A stretch of DNA of 64,000 nt from positions 49,486-113,485 of the forward strand of contig CAJUQV010000005.1 in NCBI GenBank assembly GCA_910588335.1, in the 5' to 3' direction. The translations under genes were made by a program, and so were the position numbers. Below, one piece after another: positions 1-9,770 of this stretch (positions within the stretch are counted from its first letter, which is position 1; the number at the start of each line of letters is the position of its first letter). Origin of the DNA: an uncultured Ruminiclostridium sp. GTDB taxonomy: Bacteria; Bacillota; Clostridia; Oscillospirales; Ruminococcaceae. Under the pieces are notes generated by a model. That model saw nothing but the letters and a program-made list of their open reading frames with translations, made no database searches and was not told the DNA's origin.

Positions 1-938
1 ATAAGGGAAGTATAAACGGAGTTGTGGCTTATCTTAAGGATACCGAACGGTATCGTGAGGTTTTTAAAAATGTAAACGAAACCCAGATACACCGCGGTCA
101 GGTAGAACAGATGCTGTCAAAGAGCGTCTATGAGCTATTTTTCAGACTTTGCGGCTTTATGGCGGCAGATAAAAACAGCTTTTGTTATTATTTTATAAAG
201 GAAACCGAGATTAAACAGATTATTTCGGCATTGATGTATATAAAGGCGGGTTCCGAAGACGGATATCTCCTTGAAATGCCTGCCTTTCTTATGGGAAAGC
301 TTTCCTTTGATATGATGCGACTCAGTAAGGCTCAAAATTACGGTGAGATTCTGGACGTTCTGATTGACACACCTTACTATAAAGTACTGAAGCCTGTTCT
401 TATAAGCGGCGGCGATCTTGAGGAATGTGCTTCCACTCTTTACGCATGGTTTATAAAATGGGCCTTTAAGGCCATAGAACGGGATTATGGCGGTGAAGAG
501 GCGCGGGCGCTGAAGGAAATATTTTTAAGACAGTCCGATTTGTTTAACATAACTATGTGTTACCGAAAGCGCAGCCTTTTTGACGAAGACGCGCAGACCA
601 TAAAAAAATCTCTTCGGGATACTTATTACAGGGTAAAGCCTTCGGTTATTGATGAGATACTGGCACAGCCGGACGCGGATAAACAGTTGCTGTCGCTGCT
701 GAAAAAGCTGTATTTTAAGAATAATATCGAGTGTGATCCGGAAAATCTTGAAATATCTGTCCGAAGATATAATTATAATTATTGTAAAAAGCAGCTTGTT
801 TTTACGCAAAACGGTACGATGGCGCTGTATTCCCTGATAGGGTTATGTGAGGTAGAGTGCACCAATATCCGAAAAATAGTGGAAAGCGCGCGGTATAACC
901 GCTCTCCTGCCGAAACGGAGCAGCTTTTGGTGTTTTGA
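1..938 (+). CDS. ntpC: V/A-type ATPase subunit C (5'-truncated by window edge)
   Basis: Central-stalk cap subunit that links the V1/A1 head to the membrane rotor in a V/A-type ATPase. The reading frame stays open to the left edge (codons from base 3), and the upstream residues continue the family pattern, so the GTG at 24 is probably internal and the N-terminus is missing. The visible 300-odd residues are the helical C/d-type fold with the conserved IHRGQ and YLLEMPAF-type stretches. It is the first visible gene of an operon in order C-I-K-F-E-A-B-D. Identification rests on residue pattern and operon position. Confidence 0.85.
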   Translation, partial: KGSINGVVAYLKDTERYREVFKNVNETQIHRGQVEQMLSKSVYELFFRLCGFMAADKNSFCYYFIKETEIKQIISALMYIKAGSEDGYLLEMPAFLMGKLSFDMMRLSKAQNYGEILDVLIDTPYYKVLKPVLISGGDLEECASTLYAWFIKWAFKAIERDYGGEEARALKEIFLRQSDLFNITMCYRKRSLFDEDAQTIKKSLRDTYYRVKPSVIDEILAQPDADKQLLSLLKKLYFKNNIECDPENLEISVRRYNYNYCKKQLVFTQNGTMALYSLIGLCEVECTNIRKIVESARYNRSPAETEQLLVF

Positions 939-987
939 TATTCTTAAAAATTCATAATAAAAAATAACAAGAATTGGACGGTTGATC

Positions 988-3342
988 ATGGCAATTGAAA
1001 AAATGTCCCTTGTTCATATCGAGGGAGCTCTGAAAAGAGTAAACAAAACGCTTATGAAGTGCTGTGAAAGCAGCTGCTTTCACATAGTCGCTTCTAAGGG
1101 CGTAAATAAGGATTCGGGCGGAAAGGACGCCGGAATACGCTCATTAAAGTCAAAGAGCCCTTTTACCTCTCTTGTTAACCGCTCAAAGGCGTTGGCGGAC
1201 GGCTTGGGTATCGAAATCAAAAGAGTTGATTATGATGACGTTAGTATGAATGTCACCGTTGATTTCGACAATTATCTCGAAAGCATCGAGAGCAGGTTAA
1301 GCGGACTTATCGATAGGAAAACTAAGATACAGGAGGCGCTTAAGGAGCACAGCATATCGCTTATGCGTGTGGAAAAGCTTGCAGGTTTTGATATAGACTT
1401 TTCAGAGCTGTTTGCCTGTAAGTATGTAAAGCTCAGATTCGGTCAGCTTCCTCTGGACAGTATACCGAAGCTTGAATATTACGGCGACAGAAATTTTGTG
1501 TACTTTATTTCCTCGGAGGAGGACGGATACGCCCAGATGCTCTACCTTACGCCTGTTACCGACGCGGTGGAAATCGACAATATATTCAATTCGCTGTTTT
1601 TTGAAAGGGTGCGTTTGCCTGATTATTTCCACGGAAATGCCGACGAGGCAAAAACAGAGATGATAAAGCTTGTTACCTCGGAAAACGAAAATCTTGAAAT
1701 GGTAAAGGCAGAGATAAGCGAGTTAAAGTCGGAGGTTGAGGAAGATTTTCTTAAGGCGGTGAGCAAGCTTATCGCAATAGATCAGAGCTATGACCTGAGA
1801 CAGAACGTTCTGGCTGTCAACAATAAGTTTTATATGTCGGGATATGTTCCAAAGCGTATGTTAAAGGAGTTTATCGCTTCAATCGAGTCGATACCCGACG
1901 TGCGTACGGAGGAACGTCCGCCGGACAGCGAGCCCAACGCCAACCCTCCCGTGCTTTTGCGCAACTGCTGGCTGTTCCGTCCATTTGAGATGTTTATAAA
2001 TATGTATGGGCTTCCCAACTACAATTGTTTTGACCCAACGCCGTATGTGGCGATAACCTATATGCTGATGTTCGGCATCATGTTCGGCGATCTAGGACAG
2101 GGAATATTGATAACGGTTCTGGGTATTGTGCTGGATAAGTGGCGGAAGGTTAAATTAGCGCCGATAATGCAGAGAATAGGAATCACCAGCGCGATTTTCG
2201 GCGTTCTTTACGGTTCGGTTTTCGGAAACGAGGAGATTATACAGCCGTTTTTCAAGATCCCATCCGTGTATAAGGCGTTAGGATTCAGTTCCGCTCCTGA
2301 GGATATATTCGGGATATCCACCATTCTTATTTTGGGCGCGGTGGGGATAGGGGTGATTTTGGTGCTCCTGTCAATGGTAATGAATGTGATCACCAATATA
2401 TGCAAGCCCAATCGACTTGCCGATGCAATAATAAGCCCCAACGGAATAGTGGGAATGGTATTTTATACTTCCGTTATGGCGGGCGTCGCGCTTCAGATGG
2501 GACTTGGAATAAACGTTCTTACAGCGCCGTATATTTTATGCCTTATCGTTCTCCCGCTTCTGCTTCTCTTCTTTAAAGAGCCTATCGTGAAGTTTAACGA
2601 CAGATTCGGAAAATCCGGCTCCAAGAAAAACAACGAGGATATCCTTCATGCTGCAAAGTCTTACAGTGACGCGGTTTCCGGGCTTAAATCCGTAAATGAC
2701 GGCGAAAAGACGGTTGACGGACTGATTCAGTCGAGATTTATAAAGGCGCAATACGGCATTATGGAGATATCCGCATATAAAAGTATATCGGATAGTATAA
2801 AAGGGAATTACGTTTTTTATCCCTTTGAAAATGACGAAAAAACCGTTGCGGGTGTTTTCGTTACTTCCGCTTCCGAATTTTCGGTTATTGAAAAGGCGTT
2901 TTCGGGTCTGGGATTTAAAAAGATGAAGATGCCGGAGCATATTATTGATATATCCAAGGCGCAGAACCTTCACCTCAGCGATTATGTGGTCAATGAAAAG
3001 AAAGAACATAAATCCGTGGCGAATTTTATCGTTGAGGGAATAATAGAGCTGTTTGAAAGTTGTCTTACCTATATCACAAATACGATGTCTTTCCTGCGTG
3101 TCGGCGGATTTATATTAAGCCACGCCGGTATGATGCTGGTAGTATCGATTCTTGCCGAAAGCGCCGGAGGCGGAGCCATTGTTGTTCAGATAATCGGAAA
3201 TCTCTTCGTTATAGGAGTTGAAGGCTTTTTGGTGGGCATACAGGTGCTTCGTCTGGAATTCTACGAGATATTCAGCCGCTTTTATAAAGGCGACGGAAAG
3301 CCTTTCAGTCCGGTTGCGGCGAACTTCAGCGCCGAAGACTGA
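988..3342 (+). CDS. ntpI: V/A-type ATPase subunit I (a-subunit)
   Basis: Membrane stator subunit that forms the ion half-channels against the K ring. The N-terminal ~340 residues are soluble with coiled coil (about residues 90-125 and 220-260). The C-terminal half holds 7-8 membrane segments. The functional arginine lies in the SFLRVGG stretch near residue 690, where other family members read SYLRL. At 784 aa it is longer than the usual ~650 because of a soluble insertion between membrane segments (about residues 545-665). ATG at 988 is preferred over the upstream TTG at 982 because GGACGG sits just ahead of it. Confidence 0.95.
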   Translation: MAIEKMSLVHIEGALKRVNKTLMKCCESSCFHIVASKGVNKDSGGKDAGIRSLKSKSPFTSLVNRSKALADGLGIEIKRVDYDDVSMNVTVDFDNYLESIESRLSGLIDRKTKIQEALKEHSISLMRVEKLAGFDIDFSELFACKYVKLRFGQLPLDSIPKLEYYGDRNFVYFISSEEDGYAQMLYLTPVTDAVEIDNIFNSLFFERVRLPDYFHGNADEAKTEMIKLVTSENENLEMVKAEISELKSEVEEDFLKAVSKLIAIDQSYDLRQNVLAVNNKFYMSGYVPKRMLKEFIASIESIPDVRTEERPPDSEPNANPPVLLRNCWLFRPFEMFINMYGLPNYNCFDPTPYVAITYMLMFGIMFGDLGQGILITVLGIVLDKWRKVKLAPIMQRIGITSAIFGVLYGSVFGNEEIIQPFFKIPSVYKALGFSSAPEDIFGISTILILGAVGIGVILVLLSMVMNVITNICKPNRLADAIISPNGIVGMVFYTSVMAGVALQMGLGINVLTAPYILCLIVLPLLLLFFKEPIVKFNDRFGKSGSKKNNEDILHAAKSYSDAVSGLKSVNDGEKTVDGLIQSRFIKAQYGIMEISAYKSISDSIKGNYVFYPFENDEKTVAGVFVTSASEFSVIEKAFSGLGFKKMKMPEHIIDISKAQNLHLSDYVVNEKKEHKSVANFIVEGIIELFESCLTYITNTMSFLRVGGFILSHAGMMLVVSILAESAGGGAIVVQIIGNLFVIGVEGFLVGIQVLRLEFYEIFSRFYKGDGKPFSPVAANFSAED

Positions 3343-3407
3343 CTGGATTCGGTCAAAAACGAAATATACTGTAAAAAACATAATTTTTAATATCGGAGGA
3401 ACCAAAA

Positions 3408-3848
3408 ATGGATAAAACATTTCTTTTTCTTATGCCTTTAATAGCGTTAGCGCTTATAATCATTCCCCTTGTAATCACCTTAAAGCGCAAAAAAGCGGGC
3501 AAACCGGTTAGCATAAAAAAATCGGTGCTGATAAACGCCTGCTCCTTTATCGGCTGTATGGCACTTATGATCTGTATTATGCCTGTTTTTGCAAGTGCGG
3601 AGGGTGCCGAGGCTGCGGCTGAAGCCGCCGACGGATTGGCAAACGGTTTAAAATATATCGGCGCAGCTTTGTCTACGGGTATGGCTACCATAGGTACCGG
3701 TATAGCGGTAGGTCATGCGGCTCCCGCGGCTATCGGAGCTACCAGCGAGGATGAAAAGAACTTCACAAAGTCGCTGATTTTTGTCGCGTTGGGCGAAGGC
3801 GTAGCCATTTACGGTTTGCTTATTTCCATACTTATTCTTAACGGTTAA
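3408..3848 (+). CDS. ntpK: V/A-type ATPase subunit K (rotor proteolipid)
   Basis: Rotor-ring proteolipid of 146 aa that carries ions across the membrane. Four hydrophobic segments are visible, but only the C-terminal pair looks like a true c-type hairpin. It has a Gly/Ala-rich helix (GMATIGTGIAVG) and the ion-binding glutamate in ALGEGVAIYG near residue 130. The N-terminal pair is not recognisably a second c repeat, so the ring probably has one binding site per subunit. Whether H+ or Na+ is carried cannot be decided from the sequence. The ribosome binding site is GGAGG at about 3394. Confidence 0.93.
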   Translation: MDKTFLFLMPLIALALIIIPLVITLKRKKAGKPVSIKKSVLINACSFIGCMALMICIMPVFASAEGAEAAAEAADGLANGLKYIGAALSTGMATIGTGIAVGHAAPAAIGATSEDEKNFTKSLIFVALGEGVAIYGLLISILILNG

Positions 3849-3902
3849 GCTGTTGAAGGAGTTTCATTGTGTTTCCTCAAAAGGAAAGGAACGGTCAATA
3901 AA

Positions 3903-4211
3903 ATGAAATTTTATCTTATAAGCGATAATACCGATACGCTAATGGGAATGAGACTGGCAGGGATAGAAGGCGTTGTGGCACATGAAAAGGACGAAGTTAT
4001 CTCGGTTCTTGAAAAAGCTATGAAAGATAAGGATGTAGCGATAATTCTTATGACCGAAAAGCTTATAAATTTGTGCAGGGAACGAGTATATGAGCTTAAG
4101 CTCAATTGTCCCAAGCCGCTTATAGTTGAAATTTCCGACAGGCACGGTACAAGCGATGTTACCGATACCATAAGCGGCTATGTAAATGAAGCTATTGGTA
4201 TAAAAATATAA
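3903..4211 (+). CDS. ntpG: V/A-type ATPase subunit F
   Basis: Small Rossmann-like central-stalk subunit (102 aa) that contacts subunits D and C. The N-terminus MKFYLISDNTDTLMGMRLAG is typical of the family, which begins with a beta strand, an acidic residue and a G-F/L-x-LAG motif. ATG 3903 is chosen because it gives the normal family N-terminus; an in-frame upstream start would add 12 unrelated residues. It is followed by an unusual 207-nt non-coding stretch before subunit E. Confidence 0.9.
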   Translation: MKFYLISDNTDTLMGMRLAGIEGVVAHEKDEVISVLEKAMKDKDVAIILMTEKLINLCRERVYELKLNCPKPLIVEISDRHGTSDVTDTISGYVNEAIGIKI

Positions 4212-4418
4212 CCTACCGACAGACGTCCCCCGCCTTTTAGGCGGTAAGGATCTATGAGGCTTTGTAGGCAAAGACTCTTCATATCCCGATTCGGTGGGAG
4301 ATAAAAATTCCCCGTTGAATCTCGGAACTGCAAAGCAATTCCGGCAGCTTGTTTATGCTGCGCTTTAATGCGGTTATATTATCACAGGCAGTTCTTTTAA
4401 ATTGAAAGGAAAAAGGCT
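4212..4418 (+). other. Structured intergenic insert between V-ATPase F and E genes
   Basis: This 207-nt stretch has no plausible ORF, inside an operon whose other gaps are 20-65 nt. It folds into successive hairpins: CCGCC/GGCGG (4230-4244), GAG-CTTTG/CAAAG-CTC (4256-4277), a larger imperfect stem around 4285-4324 and GCAGC/GCTGC (4344-4361). The segment CCCCGTTGAATC at 4310-4321, following a GGTGGGAG run, recalls the right-end/omega-RNA region of IS200/IS605-type elements, so it may be a transposase-less remnant. That link is from memory and unverified. Confidence 0.45.
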
Positions 4419-5003
4419 ATGGAAAATTTAGATAAGGCGGCTCGTTTCGAGGATGCGATAAACAGAGCGGTAGACGCGGAGATAAACGCTATGCTTGACG
4501 CCGCAAGGGAAAAGGCGGAGAAAGCGGTCGCCAGCGCTGATGAGGAATTTTTGGAAGAAGGTTATCAGTTTGTTTCGGGAGAGACCAAAAGAATAAAAAG
4601 CTGCATAGACAGAGAAGTATCTCGTAAAAGCTTTGAGGCTTCAAAAGAAGTTTTTGCTTACAGAAACAAGTGCGTAGAGGAATTTTTCAGCAATGCGGCC
4701 GAGGAAATCATCTGCTTTACCAAAACCGATGCCTATAAGACAAGCCTTAAGGATATCCTTTTAAAAATACACGGGGAAAAACCGATTGAGGATAGATGCG
4801 TTATTTACGTTAAGGCATCCGATGCGGAGGAAGTTAAAAGGCTGTATCCGAAAATAAGCGTTCAGGCGGACAAAAATATAAAGCTTGGCGGAGTTTCTGT
4901 TTTCTATCCGTCTGATTCCGTGTATATTGATAAAACATATGATAACTCTTTTGAACAGCAAAAAGCGGAATTTGTAAAAAATGCTTTTATGCAGATACAA
5001 TAA
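4419..5003 (+). CDS. ntpE: V/A-type ATPase subunit E
   Basis: Peripheral-stalk subunit of 194 aa. The N-terminal ~85 residues form a charged Ala/Glu/Lys helix that would pair with subunit G/H, and the C-terminal domain is globular and would bind the catalytic head. Start ATG 4419 follows GAAAGGAAAAAGGCT. No subunit G/H gene is visible between C and D, so it presumably lies upstream of the window. Assignment is by architecture and operon position, as E sequences diverge strongly. Confidence 0.85.
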   Translation: MENLDKAARFEDAINRAVDAEINAMLDAAREKAEKAVASADEEFLEEGYQFVSGETKRIKSCIDREVSRKSFEASKEVFAYRNKCVEEFFSNAAEEIICFTKTDAYKTSLKDILLKIHGEKPIEDRCVIYVKASDAEEVKRLYPKISVQADKNIKLGGVSVFYPSDSVYIDKTYDNSFEQQKAEFVKNAFMQIQ

Positions 5004-5033
5004 CAAATATGTCTATCCGAAAGGAATGATCAC

Positions 5034-6794
5034 TTGAATACAATTTATTCTATAAACGGTTCCGTTATAAAGGTAAAAGATACCGTGGATTTTTCCATGA
5101 GAGAAATGGTTTACGTCGGCGAAAAAAGACTTATCGGAGAGGTTATCGGAGTGACCTCGAAATTCACCGTTATTCAGGTTTATGAGAATACCGACGGTCT
5201 TAAGGTAGGAGAACAGGTTTTATGTACCGGCACTCCTATGTGCGCTCAGTTAGGACCGGGAATCATATCGAACATATACGACGGTATCGAGCGTCCTCTG
5301 CGGGATATGAAAAATCTTTCGGGAGCATTTGTGTCGGAGGGCAGCAGTATACCCTCATTGGATGCGGAAAGATTATTTGACGTTACTCTCACCGTAAAAG
5401 AGGGCGATACCGTAACGGCGGGTCAAATATACGCCACTTGTCCGGAAACTCCGCTTGTGCTTCATAAATGTATGATCCCGCCTTCGGTGAAGACCGCTAA
5501 GGTAACATATACCGCAAAAAACGGACAGTATAAGGCAAACGATACGGTACTTAAGATAAAGGCGGAGGGAGAGGACTCGGAGACGGAGCTTACTCTCTGT
5601 CAGAAGTGGCCTATAAGAGATCCAAGACCGTCACGGCGCAGACTTCCTATTACAAAGCCTCTTATTACGGGACAGCGGATTGTAGATTCCATTCTTCCCA
5701 TTGCAAAGGGCGGCGCGGCGGCTATCCCCGGAGGCTTCGGTACAGGAAAGACAATGACGCAGCATCAGCTTGCTAAGTGGTGCGATGCCGATATTATAGT
5801 TTATATCGGCTGCGGTGAGCGCGGAAACGAAATGACACAGGTTCTTGAGGAATTCAGCGAGCTTATCGATCCCAAATCCGGAAGACCACTTACCGACAGA
5901 ACAGTGCTTATTGCCAATACCTCCAATATGCCGGTGGCGGCGCGCGAAGCTTCAATTTATACCGGTATAACCCTTGCGGAATATTACCGCGATATGGGTT
6001 ATCATATAGCCATTATGGCGGACAGCACAAGCCGTTGGGCGGAAGCGCTCCGTGAGATATCGGGACGCTTGGAGGAAATGCCTGCCGAGGAAGGATTTCC
6101 CGCTTATTTGCCCTCGCGTCTTTCCGAATTCTACGAAAGGGCGGGTTATGTGGAGGCGCTTAACGGAAACGAGGGGAGCGTTACCATAATAGGAGCGGTA
6201 TCGCCGCAAGGCTCGGATTTCTCGGAGCCCGTAACGCAGAATACAAAGCGCTTTGTGCGTTGTTTCTGGGCGCTTGACAAATCTCTTGCATATGCAAGGC
6301 ATTATCCCGCCATAAACTGGATGACCAGCTATTCCGAATATACCGAGGATTTGACCCCTTATTATGAGGAAAACGTGGGAAAAGAGTTCATTCCTTTAAG
6401 GCAGGAAATTTCTACCCTGCTGGTTGAGGAAAATAACCTTATGGAAATAGTAAAGCTTATAGGCGCCGACGTACTTCCCGATGATCAGAAGCTTATAATA
6501 GAGACGGCAAGAGTTATAAGAGTGGGATTTTTGCAGCAAAACGCTTTCCATAAGGACGATACCTATGTACCGTTGGAAAAACAGCTTCTTATGATGAAAG
6601 TTATTCTTAAGCTGCATCATCAGGCTTATAAGGCGATAGAAAGCGGCGTGCTGTTTTCCGATATTGTAAAGACGGGGCTTTTTGACAAATTGATAAAGAT
6701 TAAATATGATATTCCCAATAACAGGCTTGATTTGTTTGAGGAATACGAAAAGGAAATCGAAGAAACCATTTTAAGATTAAAAATCGAAAGCTGA
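5034..6794 (+). CDS. ntpA: V/A-type ATPase catalytic subunit A
   Basis: Catalytic nucleotide-binding subunit (586 aa). The Walker A loop GGFGTGKT is at residues 233-240, preceded by the non-homologous insertion typical of A subunits (about residues 105-200). Downstream are the GCGERGNEM loop near residue 265 and the SRWAEALREISGRLEEMPAEEG catalytic region. The start is TTG 5034 behind AAAGGAATGATCAC, and it gives the expected short beta-barrel N-terminus. With B it forms the A3B3 hexamer that interconverts ATP and ion gradient. Confidence 0.98.
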   Translation: MNTIYSINGSVIKVKDTVDFSMREMVYVGEKRLIGEVIGVTSKFTVIQVYENTDGLKVGEQVLCTGTPMCAQLGPGIISNIYDGIERPLRDMKNLSGAFVSEGSSIPSLDAERLFDVTLTVKEGDTVTAGQIYATCPETPLVLHKCMIPPSVKTAKVTYTAKNGQYKANDTVLKIKAEGEDSETELTLCQKWPIRDPRPSRRRLPITKPLITGQRIVDSILPIAKGGAAAIPGGFGTGKTMTQHQLAKWCDADIIVYIGCGERGNEMTQVLEEFSELIDPKSGRPLTDRTVLIANTSNMPVAAREASIYTGITLAEYYRDMGYHIAIMADSTSRWAEALREISGRLEEMPAEEGFPAYLPSRLSEFYERAGYVEALNGNEGSVTIIGAVSPQGSDFSEPVTQNTKRFVRCFWALDKSLAYARHYPAINWMTSYSEYTEDLTPYYEENVGKEFIPLRQEISTLLVEENNLMEIVKLIGADVLPDDQKLIIETARVIRVGFLQQNAFHKDDTYVPLEKQLLMMKVILKLHHQAYKAIESGVLFSDIVKTGLFDKLIKIKYDIPNNRLDLFEEYEKEIEETILRLKIES

Positions 6795-6839
6795 AAGGAG
6801 AAGCGGTGAAGATATCATCTTTATCGCCGACTTAATGAT

Positions 6840-8240
6840 ATGTCGATACAATACGCCGGTCTTACGGCTATAAACGGCCCCCTTGTATGTCTTGAGGGGG
6901 TAAGGGACGTAGGGTATGATGAAATAGCCGCAATACATTTGGACGATGGTTCACAGCGCATGGGACGCGTGGTTCAGATGGACGGCGATAAGGTCATCTT
7001 GCAGGTGTTTGAGGGTACGGGAGGACTTTCTCTCGGAAACACAAAGACGGTGTTCGGCGGAAAGCCGCTGGAAATGCCGCTGGCGGAAGAGATGTTGGGA
7101 AGAGTATTCAACGGGGTGGGAAAACCAATTGACGGGCTTGGTCCCGTTTTTCCCGAAAAATACGCCGATGTTAACGGTAAGCCCTTGAATCCCGTAGCCC
7201 GCTCTTATCCGAGAAATTACATTCACACGGGTATAAGCTCCATAGACTGCCTGATGACGCTTATCAGGGGGCAGAAGTTGCCGATTTTTTCCGGTTCCGG
7301 TCTTTCGCATAACAAACTGGCGGTTCAGATAGTGCGTCAAGCGAAAATAGCGGACTCGGAAGGGAAGGACTTCGCGGTTGTTTTTGCCGCAATGGGCGTT
7401 CAGAACGATGTTGCGGATTATTTCCGCCGCTGCTTTGAGGAATCGGGAGCCATAGAGAGGGTTGTAATGTTCCTGAATATGTCTAACGATCCCATTATTG
7501 AGCGTACCCTTACTCCGCGCTGTGCTCTTACAGTGGCGGAATATCTTGCATATGAAAAGAATATGCACATATTGGTTATTATGACCGATATAGCTTCATA
7601 TGCCGAGGCTCTTCGCGAATTTAGCTCCTCAAAGGGCGAAATTCCCGGACGAAAGGGTTATCCCGGATATCTTTATTCCGACCTTGCCTCGCTGTATGAA
7701 CGCGCGGGAGTTATCGAGGGCAGCAGCGGTTCGGTGACGCAGATACCTATACTCACAATGCCAAACGATGATATTACTCACCCCATACCCGACCTTACCG
7801 CTTATATCACGGAAGGGCAGATAGTATTTGACCGAAACCTTGATCAGACGGGCGTTTATCCCGGACTTTCCGTTTTGCTGTCGTTATCCAGACTTATGAA
7901 GGACGGCATAGGCGAAGGATACACAAGACCCGATCATCCCGATGTATCAAACCAGCTTTTCTCCGCATATGCAAAGGTACAGGATGCTCGTTCCTTGGCT
8001 TCGGTAATTGGCGAAGACGAGCTTTCGGATACCGATAAGGCTTACATGAGTTTCGGCGCGGCTTTTGAAAAGTATTTTTTAAATCAGGGTTTTGAGGAAA
8101 ATCGCTCCATTAACGAAACCTTGGATCTTGCTTGGGATTTGCTTTGTATGCTGCCTATGGGTGAACTTGATCGAATGAACGAAAAACTTATTTCCGAAAA
8201 TTATGATCCGAACCGCGCGGAAAGATTTTCAAAACAATAA
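6840..8240 (+). CDS. ntpB: V/A-type ATPase regulatory subunit B
   Basis: Non-catalytic partner of subunit A (466 aa). The P-loop position is degenerate (SGSGLSHNKL, residues 151-160), as expected for B subunits, and the nucleotide-fold core and ERAGVIEG segment are intact. The 46-nt gap after subunit A has no independent promoter that I can see, so the genes are probably co-transcribed. Start ATG 6840 gives the canonical N-terminal beta-barrel beginning YAGLTAINGPLV. Confidence 0.98.
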   Translation: MSIQYAGLTAINGPLVCLEGVRDVGYDEIAAIHLDDGSQRMGRVVQMDGDKVILQVFEGTGGLSLGNTKTVFGGKPLEMPLAEEMLGRVFNGVGKPIDGLGPVFPEKYADVNGKPLNPVARSYPRNYIHTGISSIDCLMTLIRGQKLPIFSGSGLSHNKLAVQIVRQAKIADSEGKDFAVVFAAMGVQNDVADYFRRCFEESGAIERVVMFLNMSNDPIIERTLTPRCALTVAEYLAYEKNMHILVIMTDIASYAEALREFSSSKGEIPGRKGYPGYLYSDLASLYERAGVIEGSSGSVTQIPILTMPNDDITHPIPDLTAYITEGQIVFDRNLDQTGVYPGLSVLLSLSRLMKDGIGEGYTRPDHPDVSNQLFSAYAKVQDARSLASVIGEDELSDTDKAYMSFGAAFEKYFLNQGFEENRSINETLDLAWDLLCMLPMGELDRMNEKLISENYDPNRAERFSKQ

Positions 8241-8262
8241 TCTTAAAGGAATGATCTGAACT

Positions 8263-8889
8263 ATGGCTTCTCAGCAGATTTTCCCTACCAAGGGCAACCT
8301 TATGGCGTCAAAGCGCTCATTGGCTCAGGCTCGTCTGGGATATGAGCTTATGGACAGAAAGCACAATATTTTAATAAGGGAAATGGTAGCTCTGTCCGAT
8401 AAGGCGAAGGAGATAAGGGGAAGTATTGACAAGGTTTTTGCCGACGCTTATAAGTCCCTTGAAATGGCAAATATAATGCTCGGTGTTGTTACTCCACTGA
8501 CCAAGCAGATACCGGAGGAAACGGGAGTAAAGGTAAATTACCGCAGTGTTATGGGCGTGGAGCTTCCTACGGTTACCATAGACGTAACTCCTTCGGTTAT
8601 GACTTACAGTCCTCTGCTTACCAACAGCCAGTTTGATCGCGCCTATATTTGTTTTAACAAGGCAAAGCAAATGGCGGCGACGCTTGCGGAGATAGAAAAC
8701 AGCATTTATCGTTTGTCGGTGGCAATAAAAAAGACTCAGAAAAGAGCCAACGCGCTTAAAAATATACTTATACCAAGGTATACGGAGCAGGTTAAATTTA
8801 TCACAAATGCACTTGAGGAGAAAGAGAGGGAAGAATTCTCTCGCCAGAAGATTATTAAGGCGAATAAGGAAAAGCAAGAAGATAATTAA
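8263..8889 (+). CDS. ntpD: V/A-type ATPase subunit D (central shaft)
   Basis: Rotor-shaft subunit of 208 aa with the family N-terminus FPTKGNLMASKRSLAQARLG and long N- and C-terminal antiparallel helices. The C-terminal helix is rich in Lys/Arg/Glu (about residues 150-205). It lies 22 nt after subunit B with AAAGGAATGATC as ribosome binding site. It is the last gene of the operon; the transcript most likely ends at the 9100-9146 inverted repeat. Confidence 0.95.
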   Translation: MASQQIFPTKGNLMASKRSLAQARLGYELMDRKHNILIREMVALSDKAKEIRGSIDKVFADAYKSLEMANIMLGVVTPLTKQIPEETGVKVNYRSVMGVELPTVTIDVTPSVMTYSPLLTNSQFDRAYICFNKAKQMAATLAEIENSIYRLSVAIKKTQKRANALKNILIPRYTEQVKFITNALEEKEREEFSRQKIIKANKEKQEDN

Positions 8890-9099
8890 CCCTTGATCAA
8901 TGTATAGGCAAATAATATGGATGACCAAAGATTAGGGCTTGTTTGAAAAATCGGAAACGCCGTCTTTTCGCCCCCAAACGGTCATCTTCTGCGTCAAAAA
9001 GCCTCGTCAAACGACAGTTTGACTGCGTTTTTTTCCTTGAAGCTAACCATTTTTGGGCAGAAATACATCATTCCCTCTATTTAATATTATTTTTAAATT
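8890..9099. other. Intergenic region downstream of the V-ATPase operon
   Basis: No ORF with a ribosome binding site was found. It contains a GTCAAAC/GTTTGAC stem (9006-9023) and GC-richer stretches such as GCCGTCTTTTCGCCCCCAAA. These look like a dispersed intergenic repeat, but only one copy is present in this window, so that cannot be tested here. Confidence 0.3.
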
Positions 9100-9146
9100 A
9101 AAATCCCCTTTTAACAACATCCGGAATGTTGTTAAAAGGGGATTTT
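9100..9146. terminator. Perfect 21-bp inverted repeat, bidirectional terminator
   Basis: Arms 9100-9120 and 9126-9146 are exactly complementary around the loop CCGGA. T-runs are present on both sides (TTTTCGTTT rightward, TTTTAATTT leftward). It separates the rightward V-ATPase operon from the leftward lipoprotein gene, so it can serve both. Confidence 0.9.
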
Positions 9147-9175
9147 CGTTTGTACTAATAGTTTGCAGGAGTCTT

Positions 9176-9622
9176 TTATAATTCTGCCTTGAATCCGTCC
9201 TCAAAGCTTCCGCTTACCGATATCTCATATTTTTTCCCATACTCCGCCGAAATCTCAACAATATCCGTTGGATCCGATTCATTCAGATTACTGTCCAGTA
9301 CGTAAATTTCAATCTGAAATACCGAAATATCGGATTCGTCCGGAAAATCATTTTCGTCAAATACTACCTTCATATTTTGTTTTTTGCTTAATTTGCTTTC
9401 ATCGGCGTGGCTTACGCCTTGTCCTCCTATCGGCTTTCCGTCAAGATAATATTCGAGCCTGTAACCGTAAATATCGCTTTTGCAGTCGTTTGACAGTGTT
9501 ATGATAAAGAATTTGGTATCCTTTACAACGAAATTATTGACGATTTTAAATGTGCATCCTGTGAAAGCGAGGGTATACAGAATCAATGTCAAAACTGTTA
9601 TGATTTTAGCTGCTCTTTTCAT
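9176..9622 (-). CDS. Small putative lipoprotein
   Basis: 148-aa protein with a type II signal peptide: basic MKRAAK, a hydrophobic core and the lipobox LAFTGC with the lipidation Cys at 23. The mature part is beta-rich and acidic and matches no family I recognise; a FxxK/xxExY pattern suggests an immunoglobulin-like or FxLD-type domain, but that is a guess. A TATAAT box at 9657-9662 (minus) and GGAGCGCG lie upstream, so it is probably a single-gene transcript. Confidence 0.75.
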   Translation of the reverse strand: MKRAAKIITVLTLILYTLAFTGCTFKIVNNFVVKDTKFFIITLSNDCKSDIYGYRLEYYLDGKPIGGQGVSHADESKLSKKQNMKVVFDENDFPDESDISVFQIEIYVLDSNLNESDPTDIVEISAEYGKKYEISVSGSFEDGFKAEL

Positions 9623-9770
9623 TGTACGCGCTCCTTTTTGTTTTTATTACAGACATATTATATCAAAAACGAATTGACGTTTACATTGAAAGCAGTTACA
9701 TTTCAGCTTTTTACAGTGACATTTTTGTAATACTAAAGGGGAAAAGCACAAGAAAAGGATATCGTAGAAT

